A stretch of 64,000 nt of DNA from Secundilactobacillus odoratitofui DSM 19909 = JCM 15043 (GTDB taxonomy: Bacteria > Bacillota > Bacilli > Lactobacillales > Lactobacillaceae), in NCBI RefSeq assembly GCF_001434895.1, contig NZ_AZEE01000001.1:42968-106967 (forward strand). The letters are read 5' to 3'. Of this stretch, positions 27,008-38,225 are shown in pieces (position 1 is the first letter of the stretch; each line of letters begins with the position of its first letter). A program made the position numbers and the translations under genes. Under the pieces are notes generated by a model. That model worked only from the letters and a program-made list of their open reading frames with translations. It was not told where the DNA came from and did not search any database.

Positions 27008-27592
27008 TCAGTCTCCCAACTCTTGGCGAACCTTACGTTTAATTCGTTCAGTAGCGTTGTGCATTTGCGTGGTCGTTAACGACAACCGTTGTTTAATTTG
27101 GGTATCCGTCATGCCAGAAATAATCGCCATCACAACGGCGCGTTCTAGTTTGGACAAATCATGTTTGATTAATTCAATCAGCTGTTGGCGAATGGCAACC
27201 AGTTGATCAATCGAGCTACTCACATCATTGGTCAAAAAATCAGCAAAATAAGTTGGTTGGGCATCAATCGATGTATCTGGATAAAGACCGCGTCGCTTCT
27301 TTGCGTTTTGCCGTCTTGTATAATCATGTCGCCGATTGATCAAAGCAATTTTGTAGTAACTGCCAAACGCGCGCGTTCGAGCGGTATCAAATTTTCGAAC
27401 AACACTCCACAAAATAATCATGGCTTCGTGCACCCATTCCGTCAATTCATATTGTTGATTCGAAAATCGAGCATGAACACTCAAAATCAGCGGCTTATAC
27501 CGGTCCGACAGAACCTGCAAAGCTACTTCATCCCCATTGCGTGCCAATTCCACTAAAGTCCAATCGTTTGATTCGTTCACATCAATTTGCAT
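27008..27592 (-). CDS. sigH: Sigma-70 family factor, SigH/ComX-like
   Basis: The 194-residue protein has a region 2-like segment (LSDRYKPLILSVHARFSNQQYELTEWVHEAMIILWSVVRKFD; RAFGSYYKIALINRRHDYTRR) and a C-terminal helix-turn-helix (TDTQIKQRLSLTTTQMHNATERIKRKV). Its place between yacP and rpmG is that of sigH in Bacillus. In lactobacilli the gene is usually annotated sigH or comX and is thought to drive late competence genes. The ribosome binding site is GGAGGAGTCAGT. Confidence 0.85.
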   Translation of the reverse strand: MQIDVNESNDWTLVELARNGDEVALQVLSDRYKPLILSVHARFSNQQYELTEWVHEAMIILWSVVRKFDTARTRAFGSYYKIALINRRHDYTRRQNAKKRRGLYPDTSIDAQPTYFADFLTNDVSSSIDQLVAIRQQLIELIKHDLSKLERAVVMAIISGMTDTQIKQRLSLTTTQMHNATERIKRKVRQELGD

Positions 27593-27674
27593 ACTGACTC
27601 CTCCACTTAATTGATACCGTTACTATACCAACCACAACTCAAGGTGCGTACCAAACGAAACCCAACTTTAAAGC

Positions 27675-27714
27675 GATAAAAAACAACCAATTGCCCTAAA
27701 TTGGCAATTGGTTG
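27675..27714 (-). terminator. Terminator of yacP
   Basis: On the minus strand CAACCAATTGCC, seven bases and GGCAATTGGTTG followed by TTTTTTA lie between yacP and sigH, so sigH is probably transcribed from its own promoter. Confidence 0.88.
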
Positions 27715-27787
27715 CGATATGATGATAATTTTTGAACTAGACCAATGTCGATTATTGGTTGATATTGTCAAGATACTTAAAAACTTC

Positions 27788-28330
27788 TTAATGTTTATCT
27801 GTTGATTGTTCATCGCCCAAGGTATCCCTTAAGTTGGCCAATTTTGATAATTGACCGTCACTCCAAGGTGAATGTCGCACCTGACCCAGATCCGCAATCT
27901 TGACGGCCTGAGTTTGAACTTCCTTTTTTGTTCGGACAAGGTCTGTCAGTAATTCAGCGGCCGGCACGCGCAATGCACCAGCTGAAAAAACCGTCCATTG
28001 TTCTGCCTGATCACTGGTTGCGACCTTGACCTGTGTAAAACGAGACTGTTTTTCCTTAGTCAATGCTTCAATATACTCATCCGCCGTTTGATCCTGCCCG
28101 GTCCAAACAACTTCGAGACCATAATGGTCGTACTTTTTGGACATACCTGGCACAAACATCGCATCAAAAACCACGATAATCTCAATTCTCAAGTATTTAC
28201 GGTACTCAGATAAAATACTGAGTAATTGATCTCGTGCCTCTTCCAGACGACCGGTCAGTTTCAGGTGATTCAGATCTGGCCAATTGCCAATCATATTGTA
28301 AGCATCAACAATCAATATCTCTTTTTTCAT
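27788..28330 (-). CDS. yacP: NYN-domain ribonuclease YacP/Rae1
   Basis: The 180-residue protein starts MKKEILIVDAYNMIGNWPDL, with the catalytic-type Asp of the PIN/NYN fold, then IEIIVVFDAMFVPG, VVWTGQDQTADEYIEAL and VATSDQAEQWTVFSAGALRVPA. B. subtilis Rae1 cleaves mRNA in the ribosomal A site. It is fifth in the conserved cysS-mrnC-rlmB-yacP-sigH order and 15 bases from rlmB. Confidence 0.9.
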   Translation of the reverse strand: MKKEILIVDAYNMIGNWPDLNHLKLTGRLEEARDQLLSILSEYRKYLRIEIIVVFDAMFVPGMSKKYDHYGLEVVWTGQDQTADEYIEALTKEKQSRFTQVKVATSDQAEQWTVFSAGALRVPAAELLTDLVRTKKEVQTQAVKIADLGQVRHSPWSDGQLSKLANLRDTLGDEQSTDKH

Positions 28331-28345
28331 TATCGACTCACCACC

Positions 28346-29113
28346 TTAATCAAGGGGATGTCTAGATTGAAAGGCCTGATACATCAGTAGGCTGGCAGCC
28401 ACACTGGCATTTAAACTTTGAACGTGACCTACCATTGGGATGGTCAACATCTCATCCACCGCTTTTTTAAGCAGTGGTGAAATGCCCTTACCTTCATTAC
28501 CAATAATAATGCCAACTGGCCCGCGAGCGTCAAAACGCCGGTAGTCCGTGCCGTTCATGTCAGTACCAAATACCCATAGGCCACGATCTTTTAGCTCCTT
28601 GACCGTGTTCACAAGGTTCGTCACGCGGGCAACTGGCACGTGTTCAATCGCACCAGTGGATGTTTTAGCGACGACCGCCGTTAAACCAACTGAACGACGC
28701 TTAGGAATAATGATGCCATGGGCACCAACTGCATCGGCTGTCCGCATAATTGAGCCAAGATTATGGGGATCATTAATATTATCCAGAATCAAGAAGAACG
28801 GTGGTTCACCGGCGTTGTCCGCCGCAGCAAACAGGTCATCGATACTTGCATAGTCATAAGCAGAAACAGCCAACACGACCCCTTGATGATTTTCTCGGGG
28901 CACCAACCGCTCCAATTTAGACTTTGGAACCATCTGAATCACAAGTGACCGTTTTTTAGCTAACTTAATGATTTCACCAATCAACTCATGCTTTAAACCG
29001 TCTTGGATAAAAACCTTGTTAATTTCTTGATCACTTTTTAAAGCCGCGATGGCTGGATGACGACCAAAGATAAATTCGGAGGGTTCCTGTGGTGCCGTTG
29101 GTTTATTTTTCAT
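28346..29113 (-). CDS. rlmB: 23S rRNA (guanosine-2'-O)-methyltransferase RlmB
   Basis: The 255-residue protein is a SpoU-class SPOUT methyltransferase. It has an N-terminal substrate-binding domain ([15 protein letters not shown]), then [39 protein letters not shown] and [22 protein letters not shown]. It methylates a 23S rRNA guanosine (G2251 in E. coli). Its start lies inside the end of mrnC, an 11-base overlap. Confidence 0.93.
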   Translation of the reverse strand: MKNKPTAPQEPSEFIFGRHPAIAALKSDQEINKVFIQDGLKHELIGEIIKLAKKRSLVIQMVPKSKLERLVPRENHQGVVLAVSAYDYASIDDLFAAADNAGEPPFFLILDNINDPHNLGSIMRTADAVGAHGIIIPKRRSVGLTAVVAKTSTGAIEHVPVARVTNLVNTVKELKDRGLWVFGTDMNGTDYRRFDARGPVGIIIGNEGKGISPLLKKAVDEMLTIPMVGHVQSLNASVAASLLMYQAFQSRHPLD

Positions 29114-29519
29114 TTGCTAATCTCCCTGCTTCAACCTGTTCAATGCACCATTGTGCTAACTCTGCCAAACGATTAGTCTGATTGCTCAACGTCAGATAAC
29201 CAAAAAGTGCTTCAAAACCCGTTGAGATCCGGTACGTCATGACACTTGTGTTCTTAGCATGGGTATAACTTTTGGCGTTGCGGCCACGTCGGAAATAGTT
29301 TTGTTCCTCTTCAGATAAAATCGCATCCGTGTTCATCAAATCAATCAAGGCAGCTTGCGCCTTGGCTGAAACGTACATGGTTGCTTTATGGTGTAACTTG
29401 GTGGGCTTGGTCAAGCCCTGTTCAATTAAGTGTCGGCGAACGAACACTTCATAAGCGGCATCACCCATGTAAGCTAACGCAATGCCGTTTAGTTGTTGAT
29501 AATCTTGTTCTTCGGTCAT
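29103..29519 (-). CDS. mrnC: Mini-ribonuclease III
   Basis: The 138-residue protein is an RNase III catalytic domain without a dsRNA-binding domain ([25 protein letters not shown], with the signature acidic residues; [36 protein letters not shown]). It matures 23S rRNA ends. The start is ATG 29519, overlapping the cysS stop as ATGA; AAGGA lies upstream. The frame continues nine codons further back but without a binding site. Confidence 0.95.
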   Translation of the reverse strand: MTEEQDYQQLNGIALAYMGDAAYEVFVRRHLIEQGLTKPTKLHHKATMYVSAKAQAALIDLMNTDAILSEEEQNYFRRGRNAKSYTHAKNTSVMTYRISTGFEALFGYLTLSNQTNRLAELAQWCIEQVEAGRLANEK

Positions 29520-30937
29520 AGTGTTCCTTTCTCGTCTCGATGCCACCGGGTCCCTTGTGGCGTATCCTCTAAAATAATCCCTTGTGCTTTCAGTTGTTCT
29601 CTGATTTCATCGCTACGCTCAAAATTACGATCTTGTCGTGCCTTTAATCGCTCATCAATCAAAGCTTGAATGCCCTCATCGTTCAACGATTCTTCTTTGA
29701 AGACGATGCCAAACACGTTCACTAACTCAGTTAACGTTTTTAGGATGAAGGCAACGCTTGTCTTAAACACCACTGGTCGTTCAGCATAAACGTTGGCCAA
29801 CTTGGCCAATTCATACACTTGAGCAATACCGTTTTGGACGTTAAAATCGTCATCCATTGAGTCTACAAAGTCAGCTTCAATCTGACGAATTTCCTGTTCG
29901 ATCTTTGGATCCGAACCTGCTTCAGCGTCTTTAAGTCGGTAGGTCAGATTATTATAAGCTGTTTGGAGGTGCTTAAGATTGTTTTGCGCATCCGTTAAAT
30001 TATCCTGAGTGTATTGAATTGGGCGTCGGTATTGCGTCGTTGACATGAAGAACCGTAGCACTTGTGGATCCACCGTCTTCAAAATATCATGAACCGTCAC
30101 AAAATTTCCCAGTGACTTACTCATCTTCTCGTTATCATCACCAACGGTCACAAAACCATTATGGAGCCAGTAATTCGCAAACGTCTGACCAGTTTTGGCC
30201 TCACTCTGGGCAATTTCATTTTCATGGTGTGGAAATGTTAAATCTTGGCCACCACCATGAATATCAAACGTATCACCCAGATACTTAGTCGACATAACTG
30301 AACATTCAATGTGCCAACCTGGTCGACCCTCGCCCCAAGGTGATGGCCAAGAAATCTCATCGGCCTTGGCACCTTTCCAGAGTGCAAAGTCCACGGGGTC
30401 TTCCTTACGGTTTACTTCTTCGGCATCAACGTGCTGGCTGGCACCGACCTCTAAATCATCAATGTTTTGATGGGATAGTTTACCATAACCTTCAAATTTA
30501 CGAGCTCGGTAATAAACGTCCCCCTCAGCTTCATAGGCGTATCCTTTAGCGACTAAGTCTTGAATAAAGGCAATAATTTCTTTGATATTTTCAGTTGCCC
30601 TTGGGTGCTTGGTTGCAGGTTCAATATTCAACGCAGTCGTATCGGTCATAAAAGCATCGATAAACCGATCAGCGATAGCCGGTACGGTTGTATTGGCTTC
30701 TTTAGCGGCCTTGATCATCTTGTCATCAACGTCCGTAAAGTTCGAGACGTAGTTAACATGATACCCCTTATATTCAAAATAACGGCGGATCGTATCGAAA
30801 GCAATCGCACTGCGGGCGTTACCAATATGAATATAATTATAAACAGTTGGGCCACAGACGTACATGTTCACAATACCAGATGTGATGGGTGTAAACACTT
30901 CTTTTTGTCGTGTGAGTGTATTAAAAACTTTTAGCAT
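29516..30937 (-). CDS. cysS: Cysteinyl-tRNA synthetase
   Basis: The 473-residue class I synthetase has the zinc Cys in [18 protein letters not shown] (HIGH variant), [28 protein letters not shown] and EKMSKSLGN (KMSKS). It charges tRNA-Cys. No T-box leader is visible in the 165 bases upstream, and gltX ends there with its own terminator. It starts the conserved cysS-mrnC-rlmB-yacP run. No cysE is encoded between gltX and cysS. Confidence 0.97.
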   Translation of the reverse strand: MLKVFNTLTRQKEVFTPITSGIVNMYVCGPTVYNYIHIGNARSAIAFDTIRRYFEYKGYHVNYVSNFTDVDDKMIKAAKEANTTVPAIADRFIDAFMTDTTALNIEPATKHPRATENIKEIIAFIQDLVAKGYAYEAEGDVYYRARKFEGYGKLSHQNIDDLEVGASQHVDAEEVNRKEDPVDFALWKGAKADEISWPSPWGEGRPGWHIECSVMSTKYLGDTFDIHGGGQDLTFPHHENEIAQSEAKTGQTFANYWLHNGFVTVGDDNEKMSKSLGNFVTVHDILKTVDPQVLRFFMSTTQYRRPIQYTQDNLTDAQNNLKHLQTAYNNLTYRLKDAEAGSDPKIEQEIRQIEADFVDSMDDDFNVQNGIAQVYELAKLANVYAERPVVFKTSVAFILKTLTELVNVFGIVFKEESLNDEGIQALIDERLKARQDRNFERSDEIREQLKAQGIILEDTPQGTRWHRDEKGTL

Positions 30938-31044
30938 TTGCGAACCCCTCTCTAATTAATCGTAAGTTCATTTTAGCATATTTAGCCGGCGTCCTTACAC
31001 GGTTTCAATACTTCGTTTAGATTATTTAACCCGTCTACTTAAAC

Positions 31045-31102
31045 AAAAAGGGCTTACTCGCACTGGCTAGCACCAAGTTGCGAACAAGTCCCTTGTTTGG
31101 AT
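31045..31102 (-). terminator. Terminator of gltX
   Basis: On the minus strand AAGGGACTTGTTCGCA pairs with TGCGAGTAAGCCCTT with two G-U pairs and one bulge, and an inner TGG/CCA pair closes a loop. TTTTTGTTT follows. It starts at the gltX stop codon. Confidence 0.75.
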
Positions 31103-32596
31103 CTAGTTTTGATTAAGCTGTGCTAAGGTTTGAGAAATGTGTTCCAAAGCCTTTTCACGACCGATCAATTCAATTGATTCAGGTAATTCTGGCCCGTGCA
31201 TCTCATGGGTAACCGCAATTCGAATTGGCATCCAAAGCTTACGGCCTTTGATCCCCGTGTCCTTTTGGATGGCCTTGATGGTCGCCAAAATCTTCACAGT
31301 ATCAAAGATTTGAAGCTTCTCAATTCGGTCTGCAAATTCCTTTAAAACCACCGGTGCAGTTTCATTGGAGATTTCTTCCAGCGCTTCACCTGAAATTTCA
31401 GCTGGTTCGTGGAAGAAGACATCTGCCATGTCGTTAATTTGAGCCATGTAACTCATTTGTTGCTTGTAAACATTGATTAATTTACGTGCCCATTCAACCG
31501 TCTTAGCGTCTGGATTAGCAGGTAAATTACCAGCTTCAACCAACTGTTGTAACGCAAGGTCCATCACAACATCTTCGTCTGAAGACTTTACGTATTGGTT
31601 ATTAATCCATTCCAATTTTTTCTTATCAAACGTAGCGGGTGACTTACTTAACCGCTTTTCGTCATACATCTTAACAAATTCCTTCAAAGAGAAGATCTCA
31701 TCTTCGCCAACTGGTGACCAGCCAAGCAAGATAATGAAGTTAAGCAATGCATCAGGTAAGTAACCCAATTTACGGTATTGTTCAATAAATTGAAGCACTG
31801 TTTCGTCACGCTTCGATAACTTCTTACCGGTATCCTTGCTGATAATCAGACTCATGTGGCCGAACTTAGGTGCGTCCCAGCCAAATGCTTCATAAATCAT
31901 CAGCTGCTTTGGTGTGTTAGCAACGTGGTCGTCACCACGGAAAACGTGGCTGATTTTCATCAAATGATCATCGAGCACAACGGCGAAGTTATACGTTGGA
32001 ATACCGTCTGCCTTGACGATCACAAAGTCGCCGCCAATGGTATCTGAGTCAAAGGAAACCTTGCCTTTGACCATGTCATCCCAAGCATAAGTGGTGTGTT
32101 CTGGCACGTGGAAACGAATAACTGGCTTTAAGCCGTTTGCTTCAGCTTCAGCCATCTTAGCTTCGCGTTGTTCGGCCGTCATACCTGCATACTCGTATTC
32201 GTAGTGTGGCATCTCGTGACGCGCGCGTTGTGCTTCACGATCCGCTTCAAGTTCATCTTCAGTCTTGTAAGACTTGTAGGCTTTACCTTCATCTAATAAT
32301 TGTTGGATGTATGGTTTGTACAATTCAGACCGTTCTGATTGACGATATGGTCCCACGTCACCAGGTTTATCTGGCCCTTCGTCCCAATCTAAACCAAGCC
32401 AACGGAGGTTATCAAGTTGACTCTTTTCACCATCCGCCACGTTTCGTTTGGTATCGGTATCCTCGATTCGAATAATAAACTTGCCTTTGTAGTGACGCGC
32501 AAACAAGTAGTTAAATAGTGCTGTCCGTGCGTTACCGATATGCAGATGCCCAGTAGGACTTGGTGCATAACGAACGCGAATTGAATCATTTGCCAA
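31103..32596 (-). CDS. gltX: Glutamyl-tRNA synthetase
   Basis: The protein of 497 residues has [27 protein letters not shown] (HIGH), the [13 protein letters not shown] segment and [11 protein letters not shown] (KMSKS). It charges tRNA-Glu and, since Gln-tRNA is often made by amidation in Firmicutes, may also act on tRNA-Gln. The start chosen is TTG 32596, 11 bases after AGAGG; the frame extends 15 codons further, but the known family N terminus matches the shorter form. Confidence 0.94.
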   Translation of the reverse strand: MANDSIRVRYAPSPTGHLHIGNARTALFNYLFARHYKGKFIIRIEDTDTKRNVADGEKSQLDNLRWLGLDWDEGPDKPGDVGPYRQSERSELYKPYIQQLLDEGKAYKSYKTEDELEADREAQRARHEMPHYEYEYAGMTAEQREAKMAEAEANGLKPVIRFHVPEHTTYAWDDMVKGKVSFDSDTIGGDFVIVKADGIPTYNFAVVLDDHLMKISHVFRGDDHVANTPKQLMIYEAFGWDAPKFGHMSLIISKDTGKKLSKRDETVLQFIEQYRKLGYLPDALLNFIILLGWSPVGEDEIFSLKEFVKMYDEKRLSKSPATFDKKKLEWINNQYVKSSDEDVVMDLALQQLVEAGNLPANPDAKTVEWARKLINVYKQQMSYMAQINDMADVFFHEPAEISGEALEEISNETAPVVLKEFADRIEKLQIFDTVKILATIKAIQKDTGIKGRKLWMPIRIAVTHEMHGPELPESIELIGREKALEHISQTLAQLNQN

Positions 32597-32701
32597 TATT
32601 TTTTCCGCCTCTTTCAAAATATTTCGACTGACAGTCATCATTATCGGCCGTCAAAATCGACATCATGTCTAAGTGTACAATGGAACTTTCAAAAAGAAAA
32701 G

Positions 32702-33871
32702 TTAGTTCGACCGCTTCTTCGGTTTTTGTTTGTGATTAGGTTGCTTATTGTCGTTATTTTCTTCCGTGATTTCATGTTGAGAATGGGCGGGTTTTGCAAA
32801 AATCATACGCCCAGCATCCGTTTGGATTGCAGAAGTCACAATCACATCGAGATGCTCGTTGAGATAGAAACGCCCGTCTTCCACCACCACCATGGTGCCA
32901 TCATCAAGGTAAGCCACCCCTTGTTGACGCTCAGTCCCATTTTTCACGACCATCACGTCCAGATGTTCACCCGGAATGACCCGTGGTTTAAGTGCATTGG
33001 CAAGTGCGTTGATGTTTAAAACTTGCACCTTCTGGAACTCAATCACCTTGTTGAGGTTATAATCGTTCGTCACGATCACGCCATTAACTTCCTTAGCCAA
33101 CCGAATCAACTTATTATCAACTTCGGAAAGATCCTCATAGTCGCCTTCATACATCTCGACTGGCACAATATTTTCTTCACGCAGTTTGTTTAAAATGTCT
33201 AAGCCACGACGACCACGAACCCGTTTAATACTATCACTAGAGTCAGCGATGTATTGCAGTTCATACAGCACAAAGTTAGGGACTAACAGCGTCCCTTCAA
33301 TGAACCCCGTTTTGACTAAGTCATAAATTCTGCCATCAATCAAAATGTTAGTGTCCAAAATCTTGTAATGATGGTAATTCTCGTCAATTGGTCGGTCAAT
33401 AATACTACCAGTGTCATCTTCGTTTTTCTTACTCCGAAACGCAAACAGCTTCCGCCATTCTTCTCGTTTCGTCGTCCCTAAACGAAAACCAAGCCAGCCA
33501 AAGAGAATCATCAAAATGATTGGCACAACACCGCTGAAGAACGGTGAATCAATTCGGTAAAGTGGCGTTGAAATCAGAATCGCAAAAATCAGCCCCACGA
33601 TGGTCGAAACACTGCCAAATAATAGGTAAGCCGGACTCTTTGACGTGAGCGTTTTTTCAAACTGATTGATCAGGCGTTCGATGGAACCTGAAAAAATAAG
33701 GGATAATAGCCAAAACACGAGCGCACCAATAATGGCGTTTGAAATTTGATTGTTATACCAGGTCTGAGTCGTGTAACCCGCCGCCTGCCAAATAACTGGC
33801 AGATAGACTGCACCAATCCCTAACCCGATAAACGCAAAGATACTCCGAATAATTAATCGTTTTTTGTTCAA
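32702..33871 (-). CDS. yacL: PIN/TRAM domain membrane protein (YacL-like)
   Basis: The 389-residue protein has four membrane segments in the first ~130 residues, a PIN nuclease domain starting YKILDTNILIDGRIYDL, with acidic residues and VNGVIVTNDYNLNKV, and a C-terminal TRAM domain (RQQGVAYLDDGTMVVVEDG). It ends in a basic tail (KQKPKKRSN). Its role is unknown. The start is TTG 33871, eight bases after GGAGG. The ATG five codons upstream is inside the Shine-Dalgarno. Confidence 0.9.
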   Translation of the reverse strand: MNKKRLIIRSIFAFIGLGIGAVYLPVIWQAAGYTTQTWYNNQISNAIIGALVFWLLSLIFSGSIERLINQFEKTLTSKSPAYLLFGSVSTIVGLIFAILISTPLYRIDSPFFSGVVPIILMILFGWLGFRLGTTKREEWRKLFAFRSKKNEDDTGSIIDRPIDENYHHYKILDTNILIDGRIYDLVKTGFIEGTLLVPNFVLYELQYIADSSDSIKRVRGRRGLDILNKLREENIVPVEMYEGDYEDLSEVDNKLIRLAKEVNGVIVTNDYNLNKVIEFQKVQVLNINALANALKPRVIPGEHLDVMVVKNGTERQQGVAYLDDGTMVVVEDGRFYLNEHLDVIVTSAIQTDAGRMIFAKPAHSQHEITEENNDNKQPNHKQKPKKRSN

Positions 33872-33893
33872 TCGCTTCACCTCCATAAAATTT

Positions 33894-35273
33894 TTAAGCC
33901 AAGATTTGTTTCAATGCCTGACCAATTGTTGCAACCCCAATCACTTCGATGCCAGTTGGTGGTGTCCAATCTTTTAGGTTATTCTTTGGGATATAAATCC
34001 GCTTAAAACCTAACTTATGGGCTTCACTAACCCGGTCTTCGATTCGATTCACGCGTCGAACTTCACCCGTCAAACCAATTTCGCCAACGTAACACTCACT
34101 TGGATCAGTGCCCGTATCACGATAAGAGCTGGCAATACTAATAGCAAGGGCTAAATCAATCGCTGGTTCATCGAGTTTCACGCCACCAGCTGCTTTAAGG
34201 TATGCATCTTGATTTTGGAGCAATAAATTAGCCCGTTTTTCCAATACCGCCATGATCAATGACACTCGATTACGGTCAACCCCTGATGCCGTGCGTTGTG
34301 CGTTACCAAAAACTGATGGTGTCAACAACGCTTGAATCTCAACCAAAATTGGCCGGGTCCCCTCCATGGAAACCACAATTGCAGAGCCAGTGGCATCCTT
34401 CAAACGTTCTTCAAGAAAAATTTCTGAAGGGTTGGTGACCTCTTTTAGCCCATTTTCTTGCATTTCAAAAATACCTAACTCATTGGTCGATCCAAACCGG
34501 TTTTTAACCGCTCGTAAAATTCGATAGGTGTGGTGTAAATCGCCCTCAAAATACAGGACTGTGTCCACCATATGTTCAAGAATCTTGGGACCCGCAATGG
34601 CACCGCCCTTCGTCACATGGCCCACCACAAAGATTGTGATACCCTGTGACTTGGCAATTCGCATCAATTCGGCCGTCACCTGTCGAATTTGAGAAACTGA
34701 CCCAATTGCAGAAGTGATGTCTGGTTCAGACATTGTCTGAACCGAGTCAATCACCACATAATCGGGTTTCATCGAGTCAATGTTAGCTCGAATTCGACCC
34801 ATGTCCGTTTCGGGATAAATAAATAAATGTTCGCTGGAAACTGATAATCGATTGGCCCGCATCTTAATCTGGTTAGCACTTTCTTCCCCAGAAACGTACA
34901 GAACGGTACCGCCAGTCTGACTCAACTGACCGGAAACTTGTAAGAGTAAGGTAGATTTCCCAATTCCAGGATCACCACCAATTAAGACTAAGGAACCAGG
35001 CACCACACCACCACCAAGCACTCGGTTCAACTCAGCCAATTCAGTTTTGACACGTGGTTCACGTTTAGTTGACACTGCATCTAACCGTTCGGGTTTCGAG
35101 ACCGCACCGCTCACCAAAGTCGATGATGCCTTTGACGCTGGGGTCGTTGGTGCAATGACTTCTTCTTGTAACGTATTCCACTCACCGCAATTTGGACAAC
35201 GTCCCAAAAAACGCGGCGTTTGATACCCACAGTTCTGACAAACAAACTGAGTTTTTGCTTTTGCCAATACCAT
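33894..35273 (-). CDS. radA: DNA repair protein RadA
   Basis: The 459-residue protein has a C4 zinc finger ([21 protein letters not shown]), a RecA-like core with Walker [13 protein letters not shown], the RadA motif KNRFG, and a C-terminal Lon-protease-like domain ([30 protein letters not shown]). RadA helps branch migration in recombination. The start is ATG 35273 behind AAGGATGG. The gap to yacL is 22 bases, so they are probably cotranscribed. Confidence 0.97.
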   Translation of the reverse strand: MVLAKAKTQFVCQNCGYQTPRFLGRCPNCGEWNTLQEEVIAPTTPASKASSTLVSGAVSKPERLDAVSTKREPRVKTELAELNRVLGGGVVPGSLVLIGGDPGIGKSTLLLQVSGQLSQTGGTVLYVSGEESANQIKMRANRLSVSSEHLFIYPETDMGRIRANIDSMKPDYVVIDSVQTMSEPDITSAIGSVSQIRQVTAELMRIAKSQGITIFVVGHVTKGGAIAGPKILEHMVDTVLYFEGDLHHTYRILRAVKNRFGSTNELGIFEMQENGLKEVTNPSEIFLEERLKDATGSAIVVSMEGTRPILVEIQALLTPSVFGNAQRTASGVDRNRVSLIMAVLEKRANLLLQNQDAYLKAAGGVKLDEPAIDLALAISIASSYRDTGTDPSECYVGEIGLTGEVRRVNRIEDRVSEAHKLGFKRIYIPKNNLKDWTPPTGIEVIGVATIGQALKQILA

Positions 35274-35377
35274 TCCATCCTTCCTGGTTAAAGTTTGACT
35301 TTTCCTAACCAATTCCATTTTAGCATAGTCTTAGGCCTTTGCCGTCATTGAAAAATCAGTTTTAGCGCTTCTTAAGG

Positions 35378-35914
35378 TCATTTACCCGATGAACCAAAAC
35401 CGCCCTGTCGATCCTGTTGTGGTTTCAACTCATCATCAGCTGCTAAATAGTGCATGAAGATGCCTTGTCCAATGCGCTCACCTTTTTTGATCTGAACATC
35501 AAAAAGGCTGAAATTCAGGACTTGCATGAAAATTTCGCCCTCGTTTTTATCATTATTATAGTAATCAGCGTCAATCACACCAATTCCGTTTGGAATCACT
35601 AGGCCACGCTTTAACGGGTTGCTGGAACGGTTAGCCAAAATCAATACCTCGTCCGCGCCCATGTAAGCTTTGATCCCCGTGGGAATTAAATAGGGTTTTA
35701 AGATGCGTTTTGCTTTTTCAACCGTTTCAGGTGTTGCTGTCTGTTGGTGTTTGATTGCCCAAAGTACTTTTAAGAAATCGAGTTTCCAAATGCTAGGGAC
35801 GGTAAAATCCACTGCGCTTTCAAAGTCATATCCGGCAGCCTGTTTGGTTGCACGATACGGAACGTGTAATGCTTGATTTGCGTAGCTAGAAACAACTTCA
35901 AATCCTCTTGCCAT
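35378..35914 (-). CDS. dut: dUTP diphosphatase
   Basis: The 178-residue protein is a trimeric dUTPase with motif 1 AAGYDFESAVDF, motif 2 RSSNPLKRGLVIPNGIGVIDADYY and the C-terminal motif 5 DRQGGFGSSGK. It hydrolyses dUTP to dUMP. It is encoded upstream of radA, in the usual order of lactobacilli. The ribosome binding site is GAGAGGGG. An insertion of about 50 residues relative to short phage enzymes (residues 39-85) is normal for this group. Confidence 0.92.
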   Translation of the reverse strand: MARGFEVVSSYANQALHVPYRATKQAAGYDFESAVDFTVPSIWKLDFLKVLWAIKHQQTATPETVEKAKRILKPYLIPTGIKAYMGADEVLILANRSSNPLKRGLVIPNGIGVIDADYYNNDKNEGEIFMQVLNFSLFDVQIKKGERIGQGIFMHYLAADDELKPQQDRQGGFGSSGK

Positions 35915-36071
35915 GTTATTTTCCCCTCTCGTAAATTGTGCTTGTCTTATCTTACACTATCTCTACTACTGAAAACAGCCTTCTCTGTGTAATCAGTCTA
36001 CCCAAATCTTTCATTTCGACAGCAGAATGCGGTACAATGGACTTTATTAAAATACAAGGAGAGTGACTCAT

Positions 36072-37421
36072 TTGTCTAATACCAATGATGCTGCCATTAG
36101 CAGCGAACAAATTGATCGTTACCAAACGTTATTTAACGCTCGTAAGGATGCTAAAGTGGTTGAACGGGCTGTCAGCCACCAAGGTATCTTAGCCACCAGT
36201 GCTGATTTTAAAGCAGATACCGACATGACACCGGTCTTTTCAATCGACCTTGATACTGGCAAGGTAGCTAACCAAAAACAAAGCGGTCGTTGTTGGATGT
36301 TTGCCGCATTAAACACCATGCGTCACCACTTGGCAGATTTATTTAAGCTAACTGATTTCGAACTTTCTCAAAATTACACTTTCTTTTGGGATAAGTTTGA
36401 AAAATCAAATTACTTCTACCAAAACGTGCTTAACACTGCTGATCAACCCTTAGACAGTCGTAAAGTGGCCTTCTTAATGACCACCCCACAACAAGACGGC
36501 GGTCAGTGGGACATGTTATGCGCCATTATCGAAAAGTACGGGATCGTCCCTAAGTCGGTGATGCCAGAAACTTACAGCAGTTCCAAATCAAGCGAACTTA
36601 ACAGCACCCTTAATAAAAAGCTACGCAAAGACGCTGTAACTTTACGCCAATTAGTTGCAACTGGTGCGACTTCAGATGAAATTGCGTCAGCTCGCGATAA
36701 AATGCTGGGCGAAGTCTATCGGCTGCTCTGCTACACCTTAGGCGAACCTGCCCAGACTTTTGATTTTGAGTATCGTGACGATGATCATCAATACCACATT
36801 GATCGTAATTTAACCCCCAAAACTTTTTACGACAAGTATGTTGGGTGGAACCTTGATGATTACGTTTCAATTATCAACGCTCCAACTGATGATAAGCCTT
36901 ACAACAAAACATACACAATTGAGATGCTGGGTAACGTCTTGGGCGGTCGCGAAGTAAAACACTTGAACGTCACGATGGCTGACTTCAAGCAACTGGCGAT
37001 CAAACAACTTCAAGATGGCCAAAGTGTTTGGTTTGGTTGTGATGTTGGTCAAAGTTCTGATCGTCAAAAGGGCATCATGTCATTAGACGCCTACGATAAG
37101 AACGCCCTACTCGACATGGATTTAAGTATGACTAAGGCCCAACGACTGGATTACGCAGAAAGCCTGATGACTCACGCGATGGTGATTACCGGCGTTGATC
37201 TAGTTGACGGCAAACCAACTAAGTGGAAGGTTGAAAACAGCTGGGGTGAAAAAGTCGGCACCAAGGGCTACTTCGTTATGAGCGATCGCTGGATGGACGA
37301 ATATTGTTACCAAGTGGTTGTGAACAAGAAGTACTTATCAGATGCACAACGTCAAGCACAAGCTGAAGCACCAACCACGTTATTACCATGGGATCCAATG
37401 GGCGCCCTTGCTTCAAATTAA
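36072..37421 (+). CDS. pepC: Aminopeptidase C (C1B cysteine peptidase)
   Basis: The 449-residue peptidase has the catalytic Cys in NQKQSGRCWMFAALNTMRHH near residue 75, His in SLMTHAMVITGVDLVDG near residue 370, and Asn in WKVENSWGEKVGTKGYF near residue 390. It is the bleomycin hydrolase family, a cytosolic hexamer that cleaves N-terminal residues. The start chosen is TTG 36072, ten bases after AAGGAG; GTG 36063 is one base from the same site. A terminator follows. Confidence 0.93.
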   Translation: MSNTNDAAISSEQIDRYQTLFNARKDAKVVERAVSHQGILATSADFKADTDMTPVFSIDLDTGKVANQKQSGRCWMFAALNTMRHHLADLFKLTDFELSQNYTFFWDKFEKSNYFYQNVLNTADQPLDSRKVAFLMTTPQQDGGQWDMLCAIIEKYGIVPKSVMPETYSSSKSSELNSTLNKKLRKDAVTLRQLVATGATSDEIASARDKMLGEVYRLLCYTLGEPAQTFDFEYRDDDHQYHIDRNLTPKTFYDKYVGWNLDDYVSIINAPTDDKPYNKTYTIEMLGNVLGGREVKHLNVTMADFKQLAIKQLQDGQSVWFGCDVGQSSDRQKGIMSLDAYDKNALLDMDLSMTKAQRLDYAESLMTHAMVITGVDLVDGKPTKWKVENSWGEKVGTKGYFVMSDRWMDEYCYQVVVNKKYLSDAQRQAQAEAPTTLLPWDPMGALASN

Positions 37422-37479
37422 AACCTCGATTTAATCAAGTGACACCTATGAGCTTTACGTTAAAGTTCATAGAAAATAC

Positions 37480-37525
37480 TAAAGCATCACGGTCTCCAAA
37501 CTCGGAAACTGCGATGCTTTTTTAG
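37480..37525. terminator. Bidirectional terminator between pepC and gpmA
   Basis: AAAGCATC and GATGCTTT flank a less regular loop and end in TTTTTT on the plus strand. It separates the converging genes pepC and gpmA. Confidence 0.75.
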
Positions 37526-37532
37526 TTGAAGC

Positions 37533-38207
37533 TTATTGATTTAAAACTTGTTTATCAACCACGTGCAATTTGGTATCAAACTGATAGACGATTGGTTCGC
37601 CATTGGGTACTTCAAGCTGGTCGATTGCAACATCATCAATTCGCTCAATATATTTAATTAATGCGCGTAAGGTACTGCCATGCGCAACCACCAGTTGGTT
37701 ATGCCCCGATAACAGGCGTGGCGCAATCTGGTCTTGCCAATACGGCATTAACCGGTCATACGCCATCTGAAGACTTTCGCCAACGGGTTCGGTGACGCCC
37801 AGTGCTGCGTACCTTGCATCATAATCAGGCACCGTTAGCAGTGGTGGCACGACCTTGTAACTTCGACGCCAGCGCTTAAACTGCTGCTCACCCACTTCGG
37901 CTTTGACCGCAGCTTTTTTCTTGCCACGTAACGCACCATAGTGCCGCTCGTTTAACCGCCATGATTTCGTTTCCGGAATATATAACTGATTAATCTCATC
38001 AAGCACAATATGAGCCGTCGCAATTGCACGCTTCAACATTGACGTGTGACAGTGTTCAAATTGCAGACCAGTTGAAGCAATCAGCCGACCAGCTTCGTGC
38101 GCTTGGGCAATCCCCTTTTCGGTCAATGACACATCACTCCAACCAGTAAAAATACCATCACGATTGGCTTGACTCTCACCATGACGCAAAATGACTAATT
38201 CAACCAC
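37533..38207 (-). CDS. gpmA: 2,3-bisphosphoglycerate-dependent phosphoglycerate mutase
   Basis: The 224-residue protein has [26 protein letters not shown] (phosphorylated His9), [14 protein letters not shown], and [11 protein letters not shown] (second His). It interconverts 3- and 2-phosphoglycerate in glycolysis. The start is GTG 38207 behind GGAG. It is 18 bases downstream of a DMT transporter gene, with which it may be cotranscribed. The paralogous possibility of a broader phosphatase cannot be excluded. Confidence 0.85.
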   Translation of the reverse strand: MVELVILRHGESQANRDGIFTGWSDVSLTEKGIAQAHEAGRLIASTGLQFEHCHTSMLKRAIATAHIVLDEINQLYIPETKSWRLNERHYGALRGKKKAAVKAEVGEQQFKRWRRSYKVVPPLLTVPDYDARYAALGVTEPVGESLQMAYDRLMPYWQDQIAPRLLSGHNQLVVAHGSTLRALIKYIERIDDVAIDQLEVPNGEPIVYQFDTKLHVVDKQVLNQ

Positions 38208-38225
38208 TGTTCAAATCTCCTTAAT

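Noticed and set aside
30938..31102. T-box leader before cysS
   Set aside because: The stretch contains the gltX terminator and no T-box sequence or specifier-type stem; likewise none before gltX or hom.
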